Below, in pieces: positions 54,347 to 62,717 of a stretch of DNA of 64,000 bases. A program made the translations under genes and the position numbers. The DNA lies in contig JAYFOJ010000003.1 in NCBI GenBank assembly GCA_034932745.1, positions 1 to 64,000 of the forward strand, read 5' to 3'. How positions within the stretch are numbered: the first letter of the stretch is position 1; each line of letters opens with the position of its first letter. The notes under the pieces are model-generated. The model did no database searches and had not been told where the DNA came from. It was given only the letters and a program-made list of their open reading frames with translations. Source of the stretch: JBAYST01 sp034932745. Lineage in GTDB: Bacteria; Bacillota_I; Bacilli_A; RFN20; CAG-826.

Positions 54347-55260
54347 TTTAGGTTGCTAAGTGAGCGCATTACTAAATCAACATCCTTATTTTCTAATTCC
54401 CTGATAATGTGGAGATATACTTTTTCTGTGGTAGTCATCGTTGAATGGCCTAACCTTTTTGCCACACTGGCTATTGAAACACCGCCAAACAACAACATTG
54501 AAGCGTGCGTATGTCTTAAACCATGCAATGTAATTTGCGGTATTCCTGCTTCTTTGCATCTTTTTGCCAATCGATCATTTATAGTTGAATTAAAAATTTT
54601 GTTTTTGAAAAATATAGGTTTTTCTGGGTTTAAATTAATCACTAGTTTTGAAAATTGTGAGGCTGTCATCCAATCAATTTGTATCTTTCTTTCTGATGAT
54701 TTATTTTTAGTTGGTTGAAACATGCATTTCTCTTTATAATCCCAAGTTTTATTAATGATGAGAGTTTGGTGGCAGAAATCAAAATCGTTTGGAGTAACAG
54801 CAATCGCTTCAGAAAATCTCATTCCAGTTTTTGCAATAAGCATAATTAGCCAATCTGCATCAGGCATATCTCCTAAATGTAGGGTAGAAAGTAAATTGTG
54901 TAATTCGAATTGGTTAAGAAATTTTGGCTTTTTACCATGTGGTGTCTTCCCTTTAATTATTATTTTCCTTGTTGGATCGTTTGCGATTAAACCTTCTTCA
55001 ACAGCATCTAAAATTGCTGACTTTAATTGGTGATGAAAATCCATTACAGTTTGTCTTTCGTGGCTTAAAGCATAATGATTGAGCAACTCTTGATATGAAA
55101 TCCTATCAATATCGCGAAGTTTTATTTTTGGTGCTATTTTTTTAATCCATTCAAGAGTTAATAAATATTTCTTGAGTGTCACATTTCTAACAGCACCTTT
55201 TTTGAATATGCTGATCCAATTTTTGTAGTAATCAGCGAATAAAATATTTGGTTTTTTCAT
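54343..55260 (-). CDS. Tyrosine recombinase associated with the hsdS cassettes
   Basis: A 305-residue phage-type integrase. N-terminal SAM-like domain (to about 100), then the catalytic domain with R148 (TGMRFSEA), H246-x2-R249 (LHGLRHTHAS), H272 (GHSTM) and Y282 (VYLHI). AAGGAGG precedes the ATG. It lies exactly between two inverted copies of the 25-bp repeat and its end overlaps cassette 3 by 4 bases, the place expected for an enzyme that shuffles hsdS cassettes, as in other phase-variable type I systems. Confidence 0.93.
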   Translation of the reverse strand: MKKPNILFADYYKNWISIFKKGAVRNVTLKKYLLTLEWIKKIAPKIKLRDIDRISYQELLNHYALSHERQTVMDFHHQLKSAILDAVEEGLIANDPTRKIIIKGKTPHGKKPKFLNQFELHNLLSTLHLGDMPDADWLIMLIAKTGMRFSEAIAVTPNDFDFCHQTLIINKTWDYKEKCMFQPTKNKSSERKIQIDWMTASQFSKLVINLNPEKPIFFKNKIFNSTINDRLAKRCKEAGIPQITLHGLRHTHASMLLFGGVSIASVAKRLGHSTMTTTEKVYLHIIRELENKDVDLVMRSLSNLN

Positions 55261-55283
55261 AGAAAACCTCCTTTTCAGTTATT

Positions 55284-55758
55284 TTACTTACGCTGATGAA
55301 GGGTGATAAGAGAGTCCACTTGATTGAACAAATGGCCAATCATCTTTTGCTCGTCATAATTTTTAGAAATTTTCAGTTCTATATCTTTTACAGCTTTTGC
55401 ATTAATGTTCGGAATACCACTAGCATTATTCGAAAAGTCCGATAAAGATAATGCATTTTTTACAAAACTAATATCATAAGAACTATCTTTTGGAATAATC
55501 ACTTTAAGTCTGATTATTGGCGTAAAATAGGGTTTTCTAAGTTCCGGATAACCTAGTGTGCCAATAGAAGAAAATGTGATTGCAGGAACATTAACTGAAT
55601 AAGTCTTTGAAAATCCCCACAAAGCATTCATGCCTAAACCGTTTGAAAAAATTGGGTACTTATATTCACCTTGAGCTGACATACTTTTAATAAAATCATT
55701 AGGTGCTTCTCCCCCAGTCAAAACATCACAAACTTCGCCTAACTTACACTGTTCCCAA
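55284..55758 (-). pseudogene. Silent hsdS cassette 4 (one TRD, opposite strand)
   Basis: On the minus strand, TTGGGAACAGTGTAAG (55758-55743) opens the frame WEQCKLGEVCDVLTGGEAP..., followed by a complete TRD and NQVDSLITLHQRK, stop. The repeat differs by one base from 50140-50155 in the expressed gene. The 25-bp terminal repeat is at 55310-55286. There is no start codon. Inversion against hsdS would fuse it in frame behind TRD1. Confidence 0.9.
55286..55310 (-). repeat. 25-bp hsdS recombination repeat, copy D (inverted)
   Basis: Inverted copy at the end of silent cassette 4, 26 bases upstream of the recombinase start. Confidence 0.95.
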
Positions 55759-55760
55759 GT

Positions 55761-56080
55761 GTTTGCAAAAAAAAGATTGTAATTTTCTAATTAATCTAAT
55801 TTTTGTATCTTTTGCGTGCGCGAACTTTTAATCTTTAAATTTTTTAATAAATTTCCTTTACATGCGCGTCAAGTTAATCAACTAAGTTTTCAAAGGTTTT
55901 TCTTTACGCGCGCGAGAACTTTTTCCTTAAGGAATTTTTATGAAGTGGGTCGAAATGGGCTCACTTTTTTCCTATTGCTAGTGAGAGAACTGAAAGAAAT
56001 TTCGGACAAAACGTCGCTATTTGAACAGTAATAGGTGAGGACATAGCGATAAAGCGTTCTCAAGAAAGGAAATTGATATT
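55761..56080 (+). other. Non-coding stretch with CG-rich repeats and a terminator
   Basis: No gene seen. Three GCGCG-containing repeats, each followed by an AACTTTT-like tail, lie at about 55814, 55861 and 55906 (45-47 bases apart), striking in such AT-rich DNA. A hairpin AAGTGGGTC / GGCTCACTT (55943-55966) followed by T residues looks like a terminator. TCGCTAT (56014-56020) and ATAGCGA (56043-56049) form an inverted repeat before the primase remnant. The layout resembles control or replication sequence of a mobile element. Confidence 0.45.
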
Positions 56081-56081
56081 T

Positions 56082-56840
56082 ATGCAACTCTATCAATCAA
56101 AAGCCCAAGAAGAGGCTAAAAACACGTGTTATATCCGTATTTAAAAGATATAGGACCAGCCACACCTAAAGAAGAATTAAAAGAAATATTCTCAAAAGAC
56201 TATGTAGTGGCTACTTACAAGGACAATAAAAGATGTAACGATAACTTTTTATATCTTCTGATTGCCTTGCTCTAGATTGTGACAATGACCACAGTGAAGA
56301 CCCATCAACATGGATTACTATTCAAGATGTTATGGACTTCTTTCCTGGAGCGTTCATTGTATTTCACATGTCTAGGAACAATATGAAGCAAAAAGGAGAG
56401 AAGGCACCAAGACCTAGATTTCATGCATTGTTCCTTATAAGGAAAGTAACAGACATGAAGCAATACAAAATCATGAAGCAGAGAGTTAATAGCTGCTTCC
56501 CATATTTTGATGATAACGCTATTGATTCTGCACGATTCTTCTTTGGAAGTGAGAATCCTGAAGTAGTGATGTCAGATGGTATTGAAACATTAGATGATTA
56601 TTTTGATGAAGAAGAATTCGGAGCCTATAACAAAAGAACTATTCCAGAAGGACATCGAAATAAAACCATGGTGGCCTTTGCTACAAAAGTTCTTGTTAAA
56701 TATGGAGATACTCCTGAAGCTGAAGAATTATTCTATGAGAGGAGTAATGACTGTGTTCCAGCTTTAGAAGATGAAGAACTTAAAACCATATATAAAAGTG
56801 CTCAGAAATTCTACAAGAACAAAGTTCTTACTAATCCATC
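56082..56840 (+). pseudogene. Broken mobile-element primase-like gene
   Basis: ATG at 56082 after AAAGGA gives MQLYQSKAQEEAKN and shifts frame near 56140; the next frame (YPYLKDIGPATPKEELKEIF) shifts again in a T run near 56250 to FISSDCLALDCDNDHSEDP. From there it runs intact through FPGAFIVFHMSRNNMK, KAPRPRFHALF, and EGHRNKTMVAFATKVLVKYGDTPEA. These are features of the archaeo-eukaryotic-type primases with a PriCT-like tail found on integrative elements of Bacillota. The 3' end is replaced by an hsdR fragment near 56840. At least two frameshifts and a truncation make it non-functional. Confidence 0.75.
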
Positions 56841-57443
56841 AAGAGTGATGGAGTTATTAATCTATTCTCTGATATTGAAGGAGAATTCGATTTATTTGAC
56901 CCTAAATTCTTAGAAGATGTTTCTAAGATGAAAGAAAAGAACATTGCGGTTGAGATGTTAAAGAAATTGTTGAATGACAGAATTAGAGTTTATCAAAAAG
57001 TTAATCTTGTGAAATCTGTTAAATTCAGCGAATTAATGCAAAATGCAATGAATCTATACATCAACGGATTAATTACAAACGAGCAAGTTATCGAAGAACT
57101 TTTGAAATTAGCTCAAGAAATGAAGAGGGCTCAAGAAGAAGCGAATGATTTAGGCTTAACAGATGAAGAAATGGCTTTCTATGATGCTTTAACCAAGCCT
57201 CAAGCAATCCTTGATTTTTATTCAAACGAACAGCTTGTCGCAATTACAAAAGAATTAACAGAAATCTTACTTAAAAATAAAACTGTCGATTGGCAAAAAC
57301 GCGATTCCGCTAGATCCGGGATGAGAATGTTGATTAAGCGTCTGCTTAAAAAATATAAATATCCACCTGAGAATATGAATGACGCATTACAGATTGTCAT
57401 GAACCAATGCGAGTTATGGGCAGACGAGAATGCTGCTGAGTAA
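56835..57443 (+). pseudogene. 3' remnant of a second hsdR
   Basis: From 56835 an open frame encodes GVINLFSDIEGEFDLFDPKFLEDV..., then KNIAVEMLKKLLNDRI, NDLGLTDEEMAFYDAL and VDWQKRDSARSGMRMLIKRLLKKYKYPPE. This is the C-terminal helical region (DUF3387) of a different HsdR subfamily from the complete one at 50755. No helicase or nuclease domain remains. An ATG at 56928 could permit a 171-residue product. It is joined to the primase remnant, so a deletion fused two unrelated genes. Confidence 0.8.
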
Positions 57444-57444
57444 A

Positions 57445-58467
57445 ATGAATAAACGTTTATACATTAAGAAAATATTTAAAATATCGAGAGATTTTAGCAG
57501 TGATAAAATTTCTATTGTCGGTATAACTGAATTGATAAGAAGTGCAGATATAGTTTTTCCTAAATACCTTTATAAATATAGATTTTGCAATGATGACAAT
57601 TTTTCTGCTCTTAGCAATAAAAAATGTTATTTTAGTTTGCCTTCCTTATGGAATGATTCTATTGATTCAACAATTAGTTTTGATTTTGAAAAGGATTTAA
57701 AGAAATTGGAAAATAGTAAAACGGCTGTTCCGCTTACCGCTTATCGAATTATTGAAAACTACCTTAAGAACAATAACTTGAACAATGTAATTTCTTTTGA
57801 AGACTTTCAAAAAGTATACAGTTCGCTTTTTCCGAATGGTGGGGTAGATTGGTCTAAAGAACATAGTTTTACCAATTTTACAAGAAACGTAATTGGCATT
57901 AATGGAATTTATAAAGCTGTAAAAAATGCTTTCGAGTCTCTACTTTCAACAAATGAAGTAAGGAATCAACATCTCATGCTTTCGTTATCCAACACACATA
58001 AAAATAATATGATGTGGGAAAAGTATTCCAATAACGATAGTGGATTTTGCATAAAATACAACATTAAAAAATTGATAAGAAATAATCCACTGTTAGTTTT
58101 AAGCATATTACCTATTTACTACGGTAACAAAAAGTCAATTTCTTTCTTAGAGTATCTTAATATTGCTTTTGATCCGAAGAATACCGAGGAAGCAATTTAT
58201 AATATATCTCAACAGCTATACATTTCTATGCTCACTAAAAACATTGAATGGGCAGGCGAACAAGAATGGCGTTTTATTTGCGAAGATAGAGATATTGATA
58301 ATAAATTGAGAATGTTTGATTGTGCTGAGGCAATCTTTTTAGGCTCTAAAATTAATATTGACGATAAATCAAAACTTATGGCTATTTCCAAAAACAATAA
58401 TTTAAAGGTATTTCAACGAAAATTGGTTAATTGTAAAAACAAATATGAGTATCAAAGAATTCTATAA
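57445..58467 (+). CDS. DUF2971 family protein
   Basis: A 340-residue cytoplasmic protein. DUF2971 features: the start FPKYLYKYRFCNDDNF, SLPSLWNDSID, LMLSLSNTHKNNMMWEKYS followed by GFCIKYN, and AGEQEWRFICED. The function of the family is unknown; members occur often near restriction and other defence genes. It starts one base after the stop of the second hsdR remnant, so it was probably the last gene of that older restriction operon and now depends on what transcribes the remnant. Confidence 0.8.
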   Translation: MNKRLYIKKIFKISRDFSSDKISIVGITELIRSADIVFPKYLYKYRFCNDDNFSALSNKKCYFSLPSLWNDSIDSTISFDFEKDLKKLENSKTAVPLTAYRIIENYLKNNNLNNVISFEDFQKVYSSLFPNGGVDWSKEHSFTNFTRNVIGINGIYKAVKNAFESLLSTNEVRNQHLMLSLSNTHKNNMMWEKYSNNDSGFCIKYNIKKLIRNNPLLVLSILPIYYGNKKSISFLEYLNIAFDPKNTEEAIYNISQQLYISMLTKNIEWAGEQEWRFICEDRDIDNKLRMFDCAEAIFLGSKINIDDKSKLMAISKNNNLKVFQRKLVNCKNKYEYQRIL

Positions 58468-58494
58468 TGTTTGATTTTAAAAGGTGTACCAAAA

Positions 58495-58620
58495 ATGGCT
58501 AATCTTGCATGGATAGTGTGCATTTGTATCATTTCTATAGTCCTTTGCCAAAACGAAAACTGCGATATTCTGTCAAAAGGATGTCGTTTTTTCGTTAACA
58601 AAGCATATATCTATGCATAA
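58495..58620 (+). CDS. Possible 41-residue membrane peptide
   Basis: AAGGTG, then an ATG: MANLAWIVCICIISIVL forms a hydrophobic helix followed by a Cys-containing basic tail. It has no similarity I recognise. Support is the ribosome site only. Confidence 0.3.
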   Translation: MANLAWIVCICIISIVLCQNENCDILSKGCRFFVNKAYIYA

Positions 58621-58920
58621 TCTTAATATTTATGTCGAATATAGATGTCACGGTTTTTAAACAATATAACATATAAACAAGATACGAAATACGGAGGAAA
58701 TTGGTGATATTTTATAAAGCTACCACAGATATTATTGATAGATTTGTCCATTTTAATCTAATCTTAAAAATGAACACAATTTCAGTTTAAATTAGCTTGA
58801 AAATTTAGAAAAAGTTTCATAGCTACTTTGTATATCTCGAAAACTTATATTGTGCTTTACAATAACCTATGAGTAAATATGAAGTATAAGAATTACTTTT
58901 TATCCATTAACAACTAAAAA
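58621..58920 (+). other. Non-coding stretch, nothing recognised
   Basis: AT-rich sequence with no sustained frame, hairpin or repeat I can support. Confidence 0.4.
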
Positions 58921-59328
58921 ATGAAAACTATTCTAAAATACAAATTCGGCGACATTGTCTATATAAAGGCATATTTAGCGTTTGACTACGAACTAGGTCA
59001 AATTGTTGGTTTTAATAATGAAAAGAATATGTATACAATGATTCATTTCTTAGATAATGGTGATCCTAAATCCTTCTATAAATGGTGTTTCATTAAAGAA
59101 GAAGATATTGAACTATTTTCAAAAGTTACTTCAATAGACAATGTCTATGATAAACATGGTCCGTTTTTTGATAAAGACATAGAACTAAAAGATTCTGAAT
59201 ATCAAAATATATACACGGATTAATACTTTTTAGCGGAAAAAGTTACAAATGGGATTATTTCAGAAAAAGAATACTTTGAAAAGATTAAAAGACTTGGTTA
59301 TATCATTGTAGAAAAGCATAAACGTTAA
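58921..59328 (+). pseudogene. Unknown small gene with an in-frame stop
   Basis: The first 100 codons (MKTILKYKFGDIVYIKAYL...) read as a small protein with an SH3-like, strand-rich start. A TAA at 59221 is followed, in the same frame, by YFLAEKVTNGIISEKEYFEK and a basic end to a stop at 59326. The second part looks like the natural C-terminus (34 residues). Thus either the gene is truncated by a nonsense change, or the 100-residue product is a shortened form. No clear ribosome site. Family unknown. Confidence 0.5.
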
Positions 59329-59354
59329 TAATTCATTAGTGATACTTTGTTATT

Positions 59355-59383
59355 TTGACAATGTACGTATTAAATACTAAACT
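59355..59383 (+). promoter_or_regulatory. Promoter of the 231-residue membrane protein gene
   Basis: TTGACA (59355-59360), 17 bases, TAAACT (59378-59383). A perfect -35 with a weak -10. Confidence 0.55.
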
Positions 59384-59407
59384 TAATTTAGATATAAAGG
59401 AGAAAAT

Positions 59408-60103
59408 ATGAAAGACTACAACCAAGCATTTAAGATCTTGGCTAACAATTTTTTTAAGTTTAAGAATTATCGAAGAATGCATCCAGTTCTAGCGGTTATC
59501 GTCGGCATACTAATGCTGCCGTTTACCATTATGGGTCTAGTGTCACTTGGAATGTCTTATGTGTACTATTATTTCTTTAAGTTATTGTTATTACCTGCTG
59601 AGTATTTAATGAACATCATAAGAGCAGAAGGAAAAGAAGTAAAACACGCAACCCAAGCCGTTATTTACTTCATCGGATTTCCAGTAGCGTTTATGTTCTA
59701 TACATTAATTGCGCTTGAAATGATTGGGCTACATATCATGTACTTAGTTACATTTGTTTATTTATATTTCGCCTCATTGTGTGGCTTTAAGTTTAAACCA
59801 GTATTACGTAACACTGATGAAGATATCGAAATTGAACAAGGACCAAATTATAATGTTGCAATTCCGCTAGTATTTATCATTGTGGTATTAGGTCTAATTG
59901 CAGCCTTTGTCGTTACTATGATTTTTGTTAAACCAATTATTCTTTCTACAACCATGATGCCATTATCTATTCATATGTGTATTTATCCAATCATCCCACT
60001 TTTCTATTTGCTATATGTCCCACTTGCATTTGGTGGTGTAGTTAAAAAGACTCCAGTAGTGGAAGTTAAGCCGGTCGAAGATAACACAAATCCGCAGCAA
60101 TAA
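59408..60103 (+). CDS. Multi-pass membrane protein of unknown function
   Basis: A 231-residue protein after AAAGGAG. About five to six membrane helices are visible (residues about 25-45, 50-70, 85-105, 108-125, 148-172, 180-205). A cytoplasmic loop carries NTDEDIEIEQGPNYN, and the tail is short, Pro-rich and charged. No family recognised. It has its own promoter and a strong terminator, so it is a single-gene unit at the right edge of the accessory island. Confidence 0.75.
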   Translation: MKDYNQAFKILANNFFKFKNYRRMHPVLAVIVGILMLPFTIMGLVSLGMSYVYYYFFKLLLLPAEYLMNIIRAEGKEVKHATQAVIYFIGFPVAFMFYTLIALEMIGLHIMYLVTFVYLYFASLCGFKFKPVLRNTDEDIEIEQGPNYNVAIPLVFIIVVLGLIAAFVVTMIFVKPIILSTTMMPLSIHMCIYPIIPLFYLLYVPLAFGGVVKKTPVVEVKPVEDNTNPQQ

Positions 60104-60114
60104 AATATTATTCT

Positions 60115-60148
60115 AATCTGCTCTTTATAAAAGGGCAGATTCTTTTTT
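60115..60148 (+). terminator. Terminator after the membrane protein gene
   Basis: AATCTGCTC / GGGCAGATT stem (60115-60123 with 60133-60141), then CTTTTTT. Confidence 0.88.
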
Positions 60149-60227
60149 ATGTACTTCTTTTAGACGTGTTTTTCCACCAATAGAAAATTTACAATAAATA
60201 AATGTATCTTATTTTATCCAACTCCGT

Positions 60228-60233
60228 TATACT
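60228..60233 (+). promoter_or_regulatory. -10 box placing the transcription start on the helicase ATG
   Basis: TATACT at 60228-60233 predicts a start near 60240, which is the second of two adjacent ATGs. No -35 or Shine-Dalgarno is evident. Confidence 0.45.
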
Positions 60234-60239
60234 TTCATG

Positions 60240-61931
60240 ATGCAAAAAACTTTTAACGAACTAAACGTCGATTTAAAGATCCTAAAAGCGGTGAACGATT
60301 TAGGAATTCTTGAATTGACCCCGATACAACAAGTATCATTGCCACCAATTCTCGAAGGGAAAGACCTCATCGGTGAAGCCCCTACAGGAACTGGTAAAAC
60401 TTTTGCTTATGCAATCCCAATGGTAAATAAAATACCAGCAGACAGTAAATTTGTTCACGCTCTAGTCATCACTCCAACTAGAGAACTAGCTTTCCAATCA
60501 GCGGACGAAATCCGCAAATTACTAACATATAAAGAAGGAATCGCTGTGGTCCCTTTATATGGTGGTTCACCAATTCAAAGACAAATTGTTTCTTTAAAAA
60601 AGAAACCTAATATTGTTGTCGGTACTCCAGGAAGATTATTAGATCATATCCAAAGAGGCACTCTTAAATTAGCGCATATCGATACATTGGTTCTTGATGA
60701 ATGCGATGAGATGCTTGATATGGGATTTATCAAAGATATCGAACGAATTATTAAAGAAATTACTAACAAACATCAAACGATTTTATTCTCAGCGACGATT
60801 TCAAAAGAAATCATAGGCATATCTTCTCGCTTCCAATCTCCCGATAAAGTGACGGTCAAGGTTGAAAGAGAAAGTAAAAAGCCAATTAAACAACGTTACA
60901 TCAACGTTAAAGAAGATGAGAAGTACGAAGATTTAATCGATTTACTTTCCTCATTAAAATTTGAGTCTGCCTTTATATTTGCAAGAACAAAACATAAGGT
61001 AACTCAACTTCAAAGGAGATTTGACCAAACTAAATTTAAGGCGACAAGTTTACACGGTAACCTTAATCAAAACAAACGTACCGTTAACCTCAAATCTTTT
61101 AAAGCCAAAGAAAATCCAATCCTTATCGCGACCGATATTGCCGCTAGAGGATTAGATATTAAAGATGTCGATATCGTCATTAACTACGATGTTCCTGAAC
61201 AAGATGAATTCTATATCCATCGTATCGGTCGTGTTGGCCGCGCTAACACTACTGGTGAATCATATGTATTTATCACCAAGTCACAAAGACGTCTTATTAG
61301 TATTTACGAAAAGATGACAGATGACCACATTGAAGAATACGTTATTCCAAATAAGTCACCACGAACCCCAAAAACCGAAACTAAAGATACCGATGAGCCA
61401 CGTACTTTTGTTAAACGCGATAGACCATATGGTAGCGATAACAAAAGACGTAGTTATGGTGGTAATAGTGGCTATGGTGGCAACAGAAGAAGTAGTGGCA
61501 ATAGTCGTTACAAATCACACGATAGCAAAGACACAGCAACTGGGAGCCCTATCGTAAACGATAGAAGTAGTAGTAAATCATATTTTGCTAATAACCAAAA
61601 ACGAAGAGACGATACTTCTCATGAAAATGTCGAAGGTGGCACTACCAACAATAGACGTAATAGTAGCGAAACTAAAAGCGCTAAAGGATTTGGCGGGCGC
61701 GATAATCATAAAGGCGGTCGCCGAGACTTCAATAAGAGTTCTCGTTATGGCGAAAAGAAATTTATTAGTGGCCATAGTGAAAACAAAGCCGCTAAACCAT
61801 CTGATAGACCTAGCGATGATAAAAGAGGTAGCTTTGTTAAAAAAGATCGTACCGATTTTAAAGGGAAAAGAAACTATAGCGGTAACCGCAATAGTAACAA
61901 TAGAAGCTATTCGAATAAGAAGCCTCGCTAA
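60240..61931 (+). CDS. DEAD-box-family RNA helicase (DECD variant) with low-complexity tail
   Basis: Unwinds structured RNA, as CshA/DeaD helicases do in cold adaptation and RNA decay. It is 563 residues from MQKTFNEL. Q motif (FNELNVDLK, LTPIQQ), Walker A APTGTGKT, PTRELA, TPGRLLDH, motif II DECD instead of DEAD, SAT, ARGLDIKDVD and HRIGRVGR (usually HRIGRTGR). From about residue 370 the tail is a long Arg/Ser/Asn/Gly-rich disordered region with YGGN, RRSSGN and similar repeats, suited to RNA binding. The start at 60240 fits the leaderless promoter; 60237 is the alternative. Confidence 0.93.
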   Translation: MQKTFNELNVDLKILKAVNDLGILELTPIQQVSLPPILEGKDLIGEAPTGTGKTFAYAIPMVNKIPADSKFVHALVITPTRELAFQSADEIRKLLTYKEGIAVVPLYGGSPIQRQIVSLKKKPNIVVGTPGRLLDHIQRGTLKLAHIDTLVLDECDEMLDMGFIKDIERIIKEITNKHQTILFSATISKEIIGISSRFQSPDKVTVKVERESKKPIKQRYINVKEDEKYEDLIDLLSSLKFESAFIFARTKHKVTQLQRRFDQTKFKATSLHGNLNQNKRTVNLKSFKAKENPILIATDIAARGLDIKDVDIVINYDVPEQDEFYIHRIGRVGRANTTGESYVFITKSQRRLISIYEKMTDDHIEEYVIPNKSPRTPKTETKDTDEPRTFVKRDRPYGSDNKRRSYGGNSGYGGNRRSSGNSRYKSHDSKDTATGSPIVNDRSSSKSYFANNQKRRDDTSHENVEGGTTNNRRNSSETKSAKGFGGRDNHKGGRRDFNKSSRYGEKKFISGHSENKAAKPSDRPSDDKRGSFVKKDRTDFKGKRNYSGNRNSNNRSYSNKKPR

Positions 61932-61957
61932 TCGATAGATATTAATTATTAAAACTT

Positions 61958-61990
61958 TTGTTTGCTAGCAAACAATTGTTTTTTTATTAT
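61958..61990 (+). terminator. Terminator after the helicase gene
   Basis: Perfect 8-bp stem TTGTTTGC / GCAAACAA (61958-61965 with 61968-61975) followed by TTGTTTTTTT. Confidence 0.88.
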
Positions 61991-62009
61991 GAAGAGTTTA
62001 TTAAATGTG

Positions 62010-62061
62010 TTGACAATAAAACTTGGCAGTCATATATTGATAGTGCAAAGAAAACTTGGCA
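62010..62061 (+). promoter_or_regulatory. Promoter and twin operators of the DUF6442-XRE pair
   Basis: TTGACA (62010-62015), 17 bases, TATATT (62033-62038). AAAACTTGGCA occurs between -35 and -10 (62018-62028) and again after the start (62051-62061), exactly 33 bases (three turns) apart. This is a typical autoregulatory arrangement for the XRE repressor encoded downstream. Confidence 0.75.
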
Positions 62062-62081
62062 TACATTTGGAGGTAAGGAAA

Positions 62082-62408
62082 ATGGAAAAAGAAGAGATAC
62101 TAGCAAAAAGCCGTAAGGAGAATCAAAGCAAAGACTTAATTGAAGTACAAACAATTCAAAATGGGGCGCAAATCGCCTATGTGATTGGAATGTGTATCGC
62201 GTTAATCTTTGTTATTGTGGAGGCAATTGTTCATCACGAAGTAAACTATATGGTCTTAGCGGTGGTTTCAGCGTTTGGGTCGCCGATGTTTATTTATAAG
62301 TACGTTAAGCTTCATAAGAAACATGAACTATTCGTTGCTATTTGTTATTCTGCTTCGTTTATTGCGTTCTTAACTTGTTATATTCTTCAATTGGTAGGAA
62401 TTATCTAA
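62082..62408 (+). CDS. DUF6442-like membrane protein
   Basis: A 108-residue protein from MEKEEILAKSRKENQ after GGAGG. A charged N-terminal helix is followed by three membrane helices (about 28-50, 53-72, 82-105). This N-terminal motif and pairing with a short XRE gene are typical of a widespread Bacillota membrane/regulator pair. Function unknown. The stop overlaps the next ATG by one base. Confidence 0.78.
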   Translation: MEKEEILAKSRKENQSKDLIEVQTIQNGAQIAYVIGMCIALIFVIVEAIVHHEVNYMVLAVVSAFGSPMFIYKYVKLHKKHELFVAICYSASFIAFLTCYILQLVGII

Positions 62409-62617
62409 TGGAAGAGAATAAGCTAGTTTTAAAAAACCGAATTAAGGATGTAAGAACGGAAAAAGGTTATTCGCAGATTAAATTAGCAGAATTAGTCGGT
62501 GTATCGAGAAACACAATTAGTTCGCTTGAAACCGGTCAGTTTAGTCCAACGGCAAAATTGGCATTAATCATCTGTGTCGCTTTAGATAAAAAGTTTGAAG
62601 AGTTGTTCTATTTCTAA
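62408..62617 (+). CDS. Short XRE-family HTH regulator
   Basis: A 69-residue protein, essentially one Cro/CI-like DNA-binding domain: LKNRIKDVRTEKGYSQIKLA, LVGVSRNTISSLETGQFSP, and the family ending DKKFEELFYF. It is translationally coupled to the membrane protein (TAATG) and probably represses the shared promoter through the AAAACTTGGCA pair. The membrane partner may sense a signal or sequester it, which is inference. Confidence 0.92.
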   Translation: MEENKLVLKNRIKDVRTEKGYSQIKLAELVGVSRNTISSLETGQFSPTAKLALIICVALDKKFEELFYF

Positions 62618-62627
62618 TTTTAAAAAG

Positions 62628-62657
62628 AAGGATAGTGGTATCACTATCCTTTTTTCA
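62628..62657 (+). terminator. Terminator after the XRE gene
   Basis: Perfect 10-bp stem AAGGATAGTG / CACTATCCTT (62628-62637 with 62642-62651), then TTTTT. Confidence 0.93.
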
Positions 62658-62679
62658 AACGCAAAATATTTGTCGAAGT

Positions 62680-62708
62680 TTGCGTATCTAGTCATAATGC
62701 ATTACAAT
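62680..62708 (+). promoter_or_regulatory. Promoter of the exported protein gene (near-leaderless)
   Basis: TTGCGT (62680-62685), 17 bases, TACAAT (62703-62708). The expected start is about 62715, three bases before the ATG at 62718, and there is no Shine-Dalgarno. Confidence 0.5.
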
Positions 62709-62717
62709 CTAATTAAT

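Noticed and set aside
54353..54718. Plus-strand 121-codon frame within the recombinase gene
   Set aside because: Antisense to a gene with all catalytic residues of a tyrosine recombinase; no independent support.
46318..59330. The whole region as an intact integrative element inserted in tRNA-Arg
   Set aside because: No duplicated tRNA 3' end or other direct repeat was found on the right side. The only recombinase is tied to the hsdS repeats. It is better seen as a layered accessory region.
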